Made by a program: the position numbers and the translations under genes
The notes under the pieces: model-generated
Seen by the model: the letters and a program-made list of their open reading frames with translations, nothing else
Told to the model about the DNA's origin: nothing
Databases searched by the model: none
Assembly (NCBI RefSeq): GCF_001704275.1
Contig: NZ_CP011533.1
Location: 6,076,001-6,140,000 of the forward strand
Length of the DNA: 64,000 nt
Direction: 5' to 3'
Source of the DNA: Streptomyces noursei ATCC 11455
GTDB lineage: Bacteria > Actinomycetota > Actinomycetes > Streptomycetales > Streptomycetaceae
Shown here: positions 19,034 through 28,084 of the stretch, piece after piece
How positions within the stretch are numbered: position 1 is the first letter of the stretch
How the letters are laid out: every line of letters begins with the position of its first letter

Positions 19034-20599
19034 TCAGCCGCGGCGGATGGTCAGCGTCGTCCAGGCGCCGACGTGCACCCGGTCGCCCTCGTGGAGCGGC
19101 ACCGGGACGTACGGCTGGATCGGCTCCTCGGCGAGGTTGACCGTCGTGCCGTTGGTGGAGTTCTGGTCCACCACCGCCCAGCTGCCGTCCTGCTGCTGGA
19201 CGAGCAGGGCGTGCTGGTGCGAGACGCCCGGGTCCTCCGGGGTCCGGCCCAGGTCGACGTCCGGGGACTCACCGGTGCTGTTCCGGCGGCGACCCACCGA
19301 GACCTGGCCGCCCGCGAGCGGCAGCACCTGCTCGGGGGAGTACGAGGGCAGGTTGAGCCCCGCGGCCTCCGGGCCGCTGCGGCTCATCATCGCCATGAAG
19401 TACTCGCGGTCCGGCGCGATGGCCACCACCCAGCCGTCGCCGATCACCGGCGGCGGGCCCTGTGGCGGCGCCATCGGAGCCGGGCCGGGGGCGCCGCCCC
19501 ACTGGCCGTCGGGTCCCGGCTGGGGCTGCTGCTGCGGCGGGAACGGGGCCGGCTGCTGCTGCTCGTACGGCGCGGGCGGCTGCTGCTCGTACGGCGCCGG
19601 CTGCTCGAACGGGGCCTGCGGGCCGGGTCCGGGCTGCGGGGGCGCCATCGGCGGGGCGGCGTGCGCCGCGTGCGGCTGGTTCGGCGGGGTCAACGTCCAG
19701 TCGTCGGCGCCCTGTTGCGGGGGCGGCGGCGGACCGGGCTGGCCGGCCGGGCCGGGGGCGGGCATGCCGGGCGGCGGACCGGGCTGGCCCGGGAAGCCGC
19801 CGGGGACGGGCGCCCCGGGCGGCGGGCCCGGCTGCTGCTGCGGCGGCGGGGCCTGCGGCGGTGGGAAGCCGTAACCGCCCTGGCCGCCCTGGAGACCGGG
19901 GCCGGGCGCGGGGGCGCCGGGGCCGGGTGCCGGCGGGGGGAAGCCGTAGCCGCCCTGCGGCGGCTGGCCGCCGGGGCCGGGCGCGGGCGCACCGGGCGGC
20001 GGGGCGAACGACGCCGGCGAGTGGGTGAGGAAGTTGTACTGGCACTCCGCGCAGAACGGCGCCATGCCCTCGCGCGGCGTGCGGCACTGCGGGCAGAACT
20101 CCGTGGACTGCTCGGGGCCGGGCGCCGGAGCCGGGGCGACGGGCGGCGGGGTGCCCTGCGGCGGGGTGCCGGGGCCGGCCATGGGGGCGCCGGGGCCGGG
20201 TGCCGGCGGGGGGAAGCCGTAACCGCCCTGCGGCGGCTGGCCGGCCGGGCCGGGGGCGGGCGCACCGGGACCACCGGGGCCGGGCGCGGGCGGCGGGAAG
20301 CCGTAGCCCTCCTGGCCGCCCTGCATACGGGGGCCGGGTGCGGGCGCGGCGGGGCCGCCGAAGCCGGGCGGCGGGCCGGGGGCGGGCATGCCGGGGGGCG
20401 GACCGGGCTGGCCCGCCGGCGGCGGACCGGGCATGCCGGGCGGCGGACCCGCGGGACCGGTCGGCTCGGCGGGCGGCGGCGCGTTGAGGAATCCGGCGGG
20501 CAGAGAGGGTGGCGGGGGAACGGCACCCGCCATGCGCTGGCCGCACACCTCGCACCAGTCTTCGGCCGCCGACTGGTGGCCGCTCGGGCAGGTCGGCAT
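19034..20599 (-). CDS. FHA-domain protein with zinc ribbons and a Pro/Gly-rich linker
   Basis: 521 aa from ATG 20599, preceded by GGAGGGGG. The N-terminus has a ribbon-like CPSGHQ...CEVCG. About 270 residues of Pro/Gly/Ala repeats ([17 protein letters not shown]) are interrupted by a second ribbon (CPQCRTP...CAEC). The C-terminal FHA domain (about 415-521) shows VSVGRRR, the SHQHA phosphate-binding segment and NSTNGT, the canonical phosphothreonine pocket. It should bind phosphorylated partners of the PknG-like kinase encoded in the same direction upstream. The repeats make it a scaffold-like protein. It is the last gene of the cluster. Confidence 0.88.
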   Translation of the reverse strand: MPTCPSGHQSAAEDWCEVCGQRMAGAVPPPPSLPAGFLNAPPPAEPTGPAGPPPGMPGPPPAGQPGPPPGMPAPGPPPGFGGPAAPAPGPRMQGGQEGYGFPPPAPGPGGPGAPAPGPAGQPPQGGYGFPPPAPGPGAPMAGPGTPPQGTPPPVAPAPAPGPEQSTEFCPQCRTPREGMAPFCAECQYNFLTHSPASFAPPPGAPAPGPGGQPPQGGYGFPPPAPGPGAPAPGPGLQGGQGGYGFPPPQAPPPQQQPGPPPGAPVPGGFPGQPGPPPGMPAPGPAGQPGPPPPPQQGADDWTLTPPNQPHAAHAAPPMAPPQPGPGPQAPFEQPAPYEQQPPAPYEQQQPAPFPPQQQPQPGPDGQWGGAPGPAPMAPPQGPPPVIGDGWVVAIAPDREYFMAMMSRSGPEAAGLNLPSYSPEQVLPLAGGQVSVGRRRNSTGESPDVDLGRTPEDPGVSHQHALLVQQQDGSWAVVDQNSTNGTTVNLAEEPIQPYVPVPLHEGDRVHVGAWTTLTIRRG

Positions 20600-20643
20600 G
20601 TCGGTTCTTCCCCCTCCGTACCGTTTCTTCCGGGTGGTACTGA

Positions 20644-21498
20644 TCAGTGGTGATCGTGCTCGTTCATTGCGGTTTCTGCGGGCGATGAGTGGGTGTCCGG
20701 CGCCGTCCGGGAGCTCTCCCGTTCGACCTCGGGCGCCTTCGCCGCCTGTCGCACAGTACCGGTCGCGGTATCGACGTCGCCCACCACCTTCGCAAGGAGT
20801 TTCGCAGTGTCCTCGCTCCCGGGGCCGCCGGCCAGCCGCGCCGCACGGCGCAGTTCGCGCACGGCGCGGGTGGCATCTCCCCACTTGGCCGCATCCAGTC
20901 CCCGCTGGATGACTTGCGCCAGTTCGGACCGACCTGTGTGGTGCGCCACCTGTGGATCGATCCGTACCGCGGCGGCCGGATCGTCCGTCCACACGGCCCG
21001 GACCAGACCCTGCGCCACGACCCGCGGCGCGGCGCCGTCCGGTGCGGGCAGCAGCACGGAGAGCCGGGCGGCCAGCATCTCCCGGCCGAGCCCGGGGTCC
21101 GGGACACGCAGGAAGAGGTGGTAGTCGCGGGACTCGTCGCCCCAGGGACCGGTCGGGTAGTCGCCCGAGCGCGGCCCCGACGCCCTGCGCCGGCCGGTCA
21201 GGTCCTCGGGGGCGGGCGCCACTTGCCGCAGGAACCCCACCTCGGCGCCCAGCGGGGTCCGCACCCGCAGTACGACCCCGGCGTCCGGCTCGAGGGCGTC
21301 GGCCGGCCCGTGCTCCGGCCCCGCCACCCCCGAGACCGCCGCCTCCGGTCGCGGCACCGGGCGCCCACCGGTCGAACCGCCGCCGGTCGCGGTGACCGTG
21401 ACGACGGCGTGCAACGCCTGCCCGCCCTCGGGGAGGCAGGGGTTGTGGTGCACCTCGGCGGTGAAGTGCGGCACCCGCGACTTGGCGAAGTTGGCCAT
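20644..21498 (-). CDS. Cluster protein related to vWA-domain family but lacking the vWA domain
   Basis: 284 aa from ATG 21498, with AAGGAG upstream. The first 48 residues (MANFAKSRVPHF, LPEGGQALHAVVTVTATGGG) match the N-terminus that I recall for a Streptomyces vWA protein of this locus. The text from VVLRVRTPLGAEVGFLRQV onward, through GDYPTGPWGDESRDYHLFL, GLVRAVWTDD and ELAQVIQRGLDAAKWGD, matches its C-terminal half. The roughly 200-residue vWA domain (DxSxS metal site) expected between them is absent, replaced by about 20 residues. The reading frame is intact. The gene lies between the PP2C and FHA genes. Function inferred only from context: adaptor in Ser/Thr phospho-signalling. Confidence 0.7.
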   Translation of the reverse strand: MANFAKSRVPHFTAEVHHNPCLPEGGQALHAVVTVTATGGGSTGGRPVPRPEAAVSGVAGPEHGPADALEPDAGVVLRVRTPLGAEVGFLRQVAPAPEDLTGRRRASGPRSGDYPTGPWGDESRDYHLFLRVPDPGLGREMLAARLSVLLPAPDGAAPRVVAQGLVRAVWTDDPAAAVRIDPQVAHHTGRSELAQVIQRGLDAAKWGDATRAVRELRRAARLAGGPGSEDTAKLLAKVVGDVDTATGTVRQAAKAPEVERESSRTAPDTHSSPAETAMNEHDHH

Positions 21499-21587
21499 GG
21501 GTTACGTCCGCTCCTTGCGGCTGCCGCCGGCCGCCGGCCGGGCTCGCCCCCCCCGGGCGAACGACGGGACTTCATGGACAGACCCCA

Positions 21588-21606
21588 GGGCCCGTCCGAC
21601 GGGCCC
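21588..21606 (-). terminator. Hairpin between PP2C and the vWA-less gene
   Basis: GGGCCCGTC and GACGGGCCC (21588-21596, 21598-21606) form a compact palindrome in the 123-base spacer just past the PP2C stop. It may be a partial terminator or processing site in the operon. Confidence 0.4.
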
Positions 21607-21621
21607 GGGTTCGGGCGGACC

Positions 21622-22998
21622 CTAGGCCGATCCTGCCCCTTCCCCGGGCGTGGGGAACCGCACCACCGCGACCGTTACGTTGTCGTGCCCGCCGCCGTCC
21701 AGGGCGTGGTCGACCAGCACCCGCGCGGCGTTCAGCGGCCGGACCGGCGCGTCCAGGGGCAGCACCGCGGCCATCGACCCGGCCGTCTCGGCGTAGTTCC
21801 ACAGCCCGTCGGTGCACACCACCACCGTCCCCGGCCCGTCCGGCCGGAACGCCGCGACGTGCGGTTCGACCTCGTACGCGTCGGCGCCGAGCCAGCCGGT
21901 GATGGCGTGCGCCCGCTCGTCGGCGTTGGCCTCGGCCTCCGTCATGAGGTTGTTGGCGACCATCTGGGCGGCCCAGGAGTCGTCCTCGGTGAGCCGGACC
22001 GGCGGTGCGGTGCGGTCGTCGGGGATCCAGTACGCCCGGCTGTCGCCGACCCAGCCGATGGTCAGCAGCCCGCCGCCGACCAGCGCGCCGACGATCGTGC
22101 AGGCCGGGGCGTTCTGCTGGCGGAACTCGTCGTGCGCTATCGAGGGGTCGACGGCCAGCGCGTCGACCGCCGCCGAGGCCGCCAGCACCGCGTCGTGCAT
22201 GGCCTGCTGCGGGTGCGTGCCGCGCGGCAGCGCCATCCGCAGCGCCCCGGTGGCCCTTTCGGCGGCGGCCTTGGAGGCGTCGTCCGGGCGGGTCGCCGAG
22301 GAGACCCCGTCGCAGACCACCGCGATCACCGCGGGCGCGCCGTCCGTCAGCACGGTGTCGCCCAGCGCGAAGAAGTCCTCGTTGCGGTGGTGCCGGTGGC
22401 CGCGGTCGCTGACCGCCGCGACGCCCGGCAACTCCCGCTCCAGGTGGTCGCGTTGGCGCTCGGGCGGGTCCTCCGGAGCGGTTCCGGTTTCCCCCGCTAC
22501 GGTCGCCGAACCCGACTCGGCGGCCCCGTCTTCGGCCGTTCCGTTTGATGGCTCGGCGGCCTCTCCGGGCGCCGGCGCGTCCGCCGTGGCGGCGTCCGTC
22601 GCGGTGTCCGCCGCCGGCTCCGCTTCGGCTCCCGCCAGGGCCTCTTCCCGGGCCGTCGGTGAAACCTCCGCTTCGGCCCGCGGCCCGGTGCCGGCGGCGG
22701 CGTCGGCGACCGCCTCGTAGCCGACCACCCGCGGGTCGGCGGGCCGGCCGCCGGCAGCGGGCGCGGTCGGCGCCGTCGCGTCCCCGATCGGGAGGCGGGT
22801 CGTGGGGTCGGGCGGCGGCGGACCCACCTGCGCCGCCGGTCCCGCCGCGAACGCCGCCGCCGGCGGTGCCCCGTATCCCGCCGGCACGCCGAAACCGCCC
22901 GACGTCAGGGGATCGGCGCCGCACCGCCCGCAGTAGTTGTCCCCCGCGTCGAGCGGCTCACCGCAGCTCCGGCAGCGGGACGGCCCAGTCACACCCAT
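21622..22998 (-). CDS. PP2C-type Ser/Thr protein phosphatase with N-terminal zinc ribbon
   Basis: 458 aa from ATG 22998, one base after the kinase stop. A CRSCGEPL...CGRCG ribbon at the N-terminus is followed by an Ala/Glu-rich linker to about residue 185. The PP2C domain then shows the metal-binding and catalytic motifs in order: SDRGHRHHRNED, CDGVSSA, VGDSRAYW, CTDGLW and GGGHDNVT. It would remove phosphate from Ser/Thr targets with two Mn/Mg ions. Its position directly behind the PknG-like kinase makes it the probable antagonist. There is no membrane segment. Confidence 0.92.
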   Translation of the reverse strand: MGVTGPSRCRSCGEPLDAGDNYCGRCGADPLTSGGFGVPAGYGAPPAAAFAAGPAAQVGPPPPDPTTRLPIGDATAPTAPAAGGRPADPRVVGYEAVADAAAGTGPRAEAEVSPTAREEALAGAEAEPAADTATDAATADAPAPGEAAEPSNGTAEDGAAESGSATVAGETGTAPEDPPERQRDHLERELPGVAAVSDRGHRHHRNEDFFALGDTVLTDGAPAVIAVVCDGVSSATRPDDASKAAAERATGALRMALPRGTHPQQAMHDAVLAASAAVDALAVDPSIAHDEFRQQNAPACTIVGALVGGGLLTIGWVGDSRAYWIPDDRTAPPVRLTEDDSWAAQMVANNLMTEAEANADERAHAITGWLGADAYEVEPHVAAFRPDGPGTVVVCTDGLWNYAETAGSMAAVLPLDAPVRPLNAARVLVDHALDGGGHDNVTVAVVRFPTPGEGAGSA

Positions 22999-22999
22999 G

Positions 23000-25612
23000 T
23001 CACACCCATGTCCTGGGGCGGAAGCGGTTGGCCCGCTCCACCAGCTCGATCCTTTCCTCGCCACGCTGCGCCAGCCGCGCCAACAGACGGTACGACCGCT
23101 CCAGCCCGAACCGCAGCCCGCGCTCGTCCAGCGGACTGCCGAGGAGCGCCGGCCCGGCGGCACCGTCCGGCGCCCCGTCACCCGGGGCACCGGCCCCGGG
23201 CCCGTCGCCGTGGCTCCCGGAGAGTACCCAGTCCAGGGCACTGCCCAGTACTTCGGTGGCGAGGACTTCCCGACGCCGGTCGTCCAGACCGAAGTCGGCC
23301 AGCGCCTCGACCTGTTGGGCCGCGGCCCGCAGATCCGGCAGCAGCGGCTCCCGGGGCGAGCGCTGCCGCAGCCGGGCCCGGACCGCCGCGATCCGCGCCG
23401 CCGTGTAGTGGATGGACGCCTCCGGGACGGACTCCAGGGCCGCCACCGCACCCGCCCGGTCACCGGCCGCCAGCCGCACCCGGGCCAGCCCGAACGCGGC
23501 ACTCACATAGCTCCGGTCTGTCGCCCATACGAGGCGGTAGTACTCCGCCGCGTTGTCCAACTGCCCCAGCAACTCGGCGCTGATGCCCAGCGCCAGCTTC
23601 GGCGCCGGCTCGCCCGGGAAGGCGTCGTAGACCGCGTCGAAGGCCAGCGCGGCGCCCTCCCGGTCGCCGGTCGCCAGTGCCGCCAGCCCCCGGTGCCACA
23701 CCACCCGCCAGTCCCCGGACCCGGACCCGGCCCCGACCCCGTCCACGTCGTGTTTCCCGTCGGCGCCCCACGGGCCCTCGGCCCACCCTGCCGGGGAACC
23801 CGGCCCGTCGCCCTCGAAGGCCAGCGCGTCCCCGCCCAGTTCCAGTTGGGCGCGCAGGGTCCGCAGCCGGACCTCCGGCGAGTCGGTGGGCGCCGCCCGC
23901 AGCGCGGCCAGCAGCTCCGCCGGGGTCGCGGCGTGCAGACCCGCCAGGAAACCGGCATGGGGGTCGTCCGGATCCGTCCGCGGCACCGGCAGCGCCAGCG
24001 CCGCCCCGGCCACGTCCAGGGGCCGCAGCTCCGGGCCGCCGCCCAGCCGCGCCGGCTCCTCCGCGACCCGTTCGGCGCGCCGCCGACCGGGCCGCCGGCC
24101 GCCCAGCAGCGAACTGTCGCCGGCCGGCGGCGGCACCGGCTCCGTGCCCACCACCCGCAGCTCCGGCCCGAACAAGGTGGACAGCGCCGGCCGCGGCTCG
24201 CCCGTCCGCAGCGCCACCACCTCCCGCAGCACCCCCGTCAGCTGCTCGGCCATCTCCTCCGCGGAACCGAAACGCCGTCCCGGATCCGGATCGGTGGCCC
24301 GCACCAGCAGCCGGTAGAAGGACTCGTGCGCGCGAAACACCTCGATGTGGTCCGGGTCCGGCAGGGAGTCCGCGAAGACATTGGTGTAGCCCTGGAAGTC
24401 GAAGGTGAGGACGGCGAGGGTGCGGGCGACGGTGTACAGGTCGGAGGCGACCGACGGGCCCACCTCGCCGACCTCGGGCGCCTGATAGCCGATCGTGCCG
24501 TAGATGGGGCTCTCGTGGTCGTCCGCCCGCCGCACCGCGCCCAGGTCGATCAGCTTGAGCCGGTCGTGCTGCTGGAGGGCGTTGTCGACCTTGAAGTCGC
24601 AGTAGAGCAACTGCCGGCCGTGCAGATGGCCGAGCGCCTCCAGCGCCTCGATGCCGTACGCGCACGCCTGCTCCACCGGCATCGGATCGCGGCGCCCCTG
24701 CGACGTGCGCCGCTCGTTGGCGAGGTCCTTCAGGGAGATGCCGTCCACGTACTCCATGACGATGTAGCCGTCCCGGCTGCCCGTCGCGCGGTCCAGATGC
24801 TCCACGAAGTTGTAGATCCGCACGATGTTGGGGTGCTCGATCGCGGCGAGGAACCGCCGCTCGGACACCGCCGCCGCCAGCGCCTCCTCGTCACCGGTGT
24901 CCAGCAGGCCCTTGAGCACCACCCACCGGTCGTCGACCGCCCGGTCCCGCGCCAGATAGATCCAGCCCAGCCCGCCGTGGGCCAGACACCCCACGACCTC
25001 GTACTGGCCGTGCACCAGCTCCCCGGACCGCAACTTCGGTACGAAGCTGTACGGATGGCCGCACTTGGTGCAGAAGCCCTCCGCCGTGCCCGGCCGGCCG
25101 TCCCGGCCCCGCCCCACCGGCGCCCCGCACTCGCCCCGGCTGCAGAACCGCTTCCGCTCCGGCACCTCCGGATGCGCCAGCACCGCCGCCCGCGGATCGC
25201 GCCGCGGCACCTGCTCCACCGCCACCAGCCCGGCGCCCAACCGCCCCCGCGACGCCCCGGAACCACCGCCCGACCCCGAGGCCGGGCGGCCACTGCCCCG
25301 CCCGCTGCCGCGCACCACCACCGGCGTCCGGTCGGCCGACCCGCTCCCGGCCCGGCCACCCGGCCGCTGCGCGGGGACATGCGTCCCGACCGTCCGCCGC
25401 CCGCGGGCACCGCTCGGCGGCGGCGCGGCGACCGTCGCCCCACCGGCCTCCACCCGCTGCGTCAGCACCGTCGCGGTCGCCGACAGCAGCCCCTCGGCGG
25501 ACACCACCGGCGCCAGCCCGCACACGTCGCAGTACAGCTCCCCGTCGCCGACGTCCTCATAGCGCCCGGCGCACTCCCGACGCTGGCACCGCCCCCCGTC
25601 GCGCTCCGTCAC
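23000..25612 (-). CDS. pknG: PknG-like Ser/Thr protein kinase
   Basis: 870 aa from GTG 25612, overlapping the upstream stop by GTGA. Cys-rich segments (RRECAGRY...CDVCG; CSRGECG...CTKCGHPY near residue 185) form a rubredoxin/ribbon-like region before the kinase domain. The domain has a Gly-rich CLAHGGLGWIYLARD, the Lys in VVLKG, the catalytic loop YCDFKVDN in place of HRDLKPEN, and DLG in place of DFG, as in mycobacterial PknG. The C-terminal 350 residues are helical repeats of the TPR type. M. tuberculosis PknG controls glutamate metabolism through GarA and is tuned by GlnH/GlnX; the same partners lie upstream here. A Gly/Asp-rich insert sits near residue 620. Confidence 0.9.
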   Translation of the reverse strand: MTERDGGRCQRRECAGRYEDVGDGELYCDVCGLAPVVSAEGLLSATATVLTQRVEAGGATVAAPPPSGARGRRTVGTHVPAQRPGGRAGSGSADRTPVVVRGSGRGSGRPASGSGGGSGASRGRLGAGLVAVEQVPRRDPRAAVLAHPEVPERKRFCSRGECGAPVGRGRDGRPGTAEGFCTKCGHPYSFVPKLRSGELVHGQYEVVGCLAHGGLGWIYLARDRAVDDRWVVLKGLLDTGDEEALAAAVSERRFLAAIEHPNIVRIYNFVEHLDRATGSRDGYIVMEYVDGISLKDLANERRTSQGRRDPMPVEQACAYGIEALEALGHLHGRQLLYCDFKVDNALQQHDRLKLIDLGAVRRADDHESPIYGTIGYQAPEVGEVGPSVASDLYTVARTLAVLTFDFQGYTNVFADSLPDPDHIEVFRAHESFYRLLVRATDPDPGRRFGSAEEMAEQLTGVLREVVALRTGEPRPALSTLFGPELRVVGTEPVPPPAGDSSLLGGRRPGRRRAERVAEEPARLGGGPELRPLDVAGAALALPVPRTDPDDPHAGFLAGLHAATPAELLAALRAAPTDSPEVRLRTLRAQLELGGDALAFEGDGPGSPAGWAEGPWGADGKHDVDGVGAGSGSGDWRVVWHRGLAALATGDREGAALAFDAVYDAFPGEPAPKLALGISAELLGQLDNAAEYYRLVWATDRSYVSAAFGLARVRLAAGDRAGAVAALESVPEASIHYTAARIAAVRARLRQRSPREPLLPDLRAAAQQVEALADFGLDDRRREVLATEVLGSALDWVLSGSHGDGPGAGAPGDGAPDGAAGPALLGSPLDERGLRFGLERSYRLLARLAQRGEERIELVERANRFRPRTWV

Positions 25613-26913
25613 GGCTCCCCCCTGCCGTCCCGCGGCTCCGGAACCACAGCCTCCGCCGCCGCCTCCTGATAGCGCCACACCGCCTGCTCCGCCGCCCGCA
25701 GATCGCACGGCGCGCTCCACAACATCCGCCGCGCGACGTCGTACCGCTCCATCAGCAGCGGATCCCCCGCCAGACCGTGCCGCGCCAACCGCGCCCGGTA
25801 CGCGTCCAGCCGGCCGCGCAGCTCGGCCCGCACCGCCAGCGGCGCGGTCACCGCCGTCAACGACTCCCGGGCCCGCTGGAGTTCGTCCTCCGCCCGCTCC
25901 TCCAGACTGTCCAGCAGTGGCGACAACCGGTGCCACTGCGCCCGCCGGCGGTACTCGGCGGCCGCCGCCAACTGCTCGTGCAGCACCGTCGACGGGCCAC
26001 TGACCGCCGGCACCTCCGACGCGGCGATCTTCGCCAGCACCTCCCCGCGCGCCTGCCGCGCCTCGGTCAACGTACGGTCCGCCCGCGACAGCACGTCACG
26101 CAGCAGCATCAACCGCCGCTCCGCGTCCTGCCGGACGTCCAGCACCGCCGCCACCTCACGCCGGATGTCCTCCAACGCACGCGCCGCCCGGTCGTAACGG
26201 GCGGTGTCCGGACGGCCCCCGCCCGGCGCCGCGCTCCCCGCCCCCGACGACACCCAGAACGCCAGCGGATCCGCGATCACCCGCGCCCGCAACCGCGCCA
26301 GCTCCTCGGTGATCCGCTCCAGATCGTCACCCGCCGGATGCTCGCCCGGACGCACCCCCACCGAATGCGCCAACGACCGCGTCCGCTGCAACTCCTCCGC
26401 CAGCAGGTCTATCCGGGCCGGCAGCGCCGACCACACCGCGTCCGCCGCCACGATGACGTCCAACGACCGCGCGTACAGCCCGTTCAACCGGCCGACCAAC
26501 TCCTCCAGGCCGATCCTCGCGCCGGCTCTCAGCCCGTCGCCCGCCGCGGCCGGCACCGTCACCGCACCGTCGCGCAACAGCGCCGACAGCTCCGCCAGAT
26601 CCTCCGCGGACGGCCAGCGCCGCCGCCCCCGCAGCTCCCGCGCGGCCGTCAGCACCTCCGTATAGGCGTCGAACAACGCCCACAGCACCGCAAGGGACCG
26701 CTCCGTCTCGGCCCAGCGCTCCTTGGTGACGCCCGACAGGTCGGCGCCCTCCAGGAGCCGACGGCCGGCGTGGTCCTGCAACGCGAGCAGCGACGTCTCG
26801 ATCGCCTCGTACTCGGCGCCGAGCCGCGCCAGCGCGCGGTCCACCTCCTCCCGGTCCAGCACCGGGGCATCGGGCCTCCCCGCCGAGCCGGGGAAGGGTC
26901 CAGGGACCCCCAT
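25609..26913 (-). CDS. Coiled-coil protein of the PknG cluster
   Basis: 434 aa from ATG 26913 behind GGAGAGGTG. The protein is almost wholly helical with long heptad-like Leu/Ala/Arg/Glu patterns (LARLGAEYEAIETSLLALQ, ERITEELARLRARV, LDSLEERAEDELQRA). There is no signal peptide, membrane helix or enzyme motif. It overlaps the kinase gene by four bases, so their production is linked. A role as bridge between the membrane sensor GlnX and the kinase is plausible but unproven. Confidence 0.75.
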   Translation of the reverse strand: MGVPGPFPGSAGRPDAPVLDREEVDRALARLGAEYEAIETSLLALQDHAGRRLLEGADLSGVTKERWAETERSLAVLWALFDAYTEVLTAARELRGRRRWPSAEDLAELSALLRDGAVTVPAAAGDGLRAGARIGLEELVGRLNGLYARSLDVIVAADAVWSALPARIDLLAEELQRTRSLAHSVGVRPGEHPAGDDLERITEELARLRARVIADPLAFWVSSGAGSAAPGGGRPDTARYDRAARALEDIRREVAAVLDVRQDAERRLMLLRDVLSRADRTLTEARQARGEVLAKIAASEVPAVSGPSTVLHEQLAAAAEYRRRAQWHRLSPLLDSLEERAEDELQRARESLTAVTAPLAVRAELRGRLDAYRARLARHGLAGDPLLMERYDVARRMLWSAPCDLRAAEQAVWRYQEAAAEAVVPEPRDGRGEP

Positions 26914-27062
26914 CGATCACCTCTCCAATACGCGTACCGTGCACCGCGGTTGGTGCGCGTGGCCTCGCTCGCCGCCCCTCCGGCTCCCTACCCCCGCTGC
27001 AGCCCCTCCATAGTGACCCCATCCGGCGCCCGGTGGGGCCGCCGAGCGCCGCCGGACCACCC

Positions 27063-28070
27063 TCAGTCGCCGTACTGCGGCTCCGGCGGCCCCGATATAC
27101 CGGGCAGATCGGCCTGCAACCACTTCCGGTACGCCCGCATCCACGGGCTGTCCTCCCCGCCGCTGCGGTAGTCGTCCAGGACCTTGTTGACCCGGCGCAC
27201 CAGATCCGGATCGTCCTTGTTCATCGCCACGCCGTACGACTCGTCGGTGAACGGCGCGCCCTTCAACTCCACCGTCGGGTCCTGCGCCGCCTGCGCCGCC
27301 GCCAGCGCACTGTCGGTGACCACCGCGTCCGCCTCGCCCAACTGGAGCCGCACCAGACAGTCCAGCTGATTCGGCGCGGTCAGCACCCGCGCGCCGTGGC
27401 TGCGCCGCGCCAGCTCCGTCTCGCCCGTCGAACCGGCCGCGGTGCACACCCGCTTGCCCCGCAACGAGTCGTCGAACGCCGTGATCGTCGACCGCTTCGG
27501 GGCCAGCACCTGCTGCCCCGCCTGGAAGTACGCCGTGGAGAACGCCACCTGCTCCTTGCGCGCGCAGTTGATCGTCATCGTCCGCACCACCATGTCCACC
27601 GTGCGCTGCCGGACCGCGGGGATCCGCTGATTGGTCGGCACCGCCTGGAAGACGACCTTGGCGTCCGGCCCCAGGATGTCCGTGGCGATCGCCCGCGCCA
27701 GGTCGATGTCGAAACCCTCCAACCGGCCGGTGTCCCGGTCGCGGTACCCCCACCGATAGGTGTTCTGGTCCACCCCGACGACCAGTTGGCCCTTCTGCTT
27801 GATCCGCTCCACCGCGGGCCCGTCGGCCGGCGACGGCCGCAGGCTCTCCGCCGCGCTGGCCGGCGTGCACCGCGCCGCGGCCGGCGACGCGGGCGCGGTG
27901 CCCGGCCCGTACGCCCGGTGCGTCGCCACCGGACCCGGGGCCTCCGGGCGCACGCCGTGGCCCAGCGCGGGCACCAGCACCGTCGCGGTCGCCGCCATCA
28001 CGGCCATGCCCGCCGCCACCGGCGCCAGGACCGCCCGCAGATTCCGCAGCCCCCGCCCGCGCGTCCCCAT
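27063..28070 (-). CDS. glnH: GlnH-like amino-acid-binding protein
   Basis: 335 aa from ATG 28070 (GGGGAG upstream), 14 bases after the GlnX gene. An N-terminal hydrophobic segment (residues about 10-32) would export or anchor it. The mature part is a periplasmic-type solute-binding fold of the Glu/Asp/Gln class: LVVGVDQNTYRWGYRD, GFDIDLARAIA, VDMVVRTMTINCARKEQVAFSTAYF, QVLAPKRS. No permease genes accompany it, so it probably senses rather than imports, as GlnH does in mycobacteria by presenting Asp/Glu to GlnX. A clear lipobox is not seen; the Cys in AARCTPAS is off-consensus. Confidence 0.87.
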   Translation of the reverse strand: MGTRGRGLRNLRAVLAPVAAGMAVMAATATVLVPALGHGVRPEAPGPVATHRAYGPGTAPASPAAARCTPASAAESLRPSPADGPAVERIKQKGQLVVGVDQNTYRWGYRDRDTGRLEGFDIDLARAIATDILGPDAKVVFQAVPTNQRIPAVRQRTVDMVVRTMTINCARKEQVAFSTAYFQAGQQVLAPKRSTITAFDDSLRGKRVCTAAGSTGETELARRSHGARVLTAPNQLDCLVRLQLGEADAVVTDSALAAAQAAQDPTVELKGAPFTDESYGVAMNKDDPDLVRRVNKVLDDYRSGGEDSPWMRAYRKWLQADLPGISGPPEPQYGD

Positions 28071-28084
28071 CTCCCCTGACCCCC

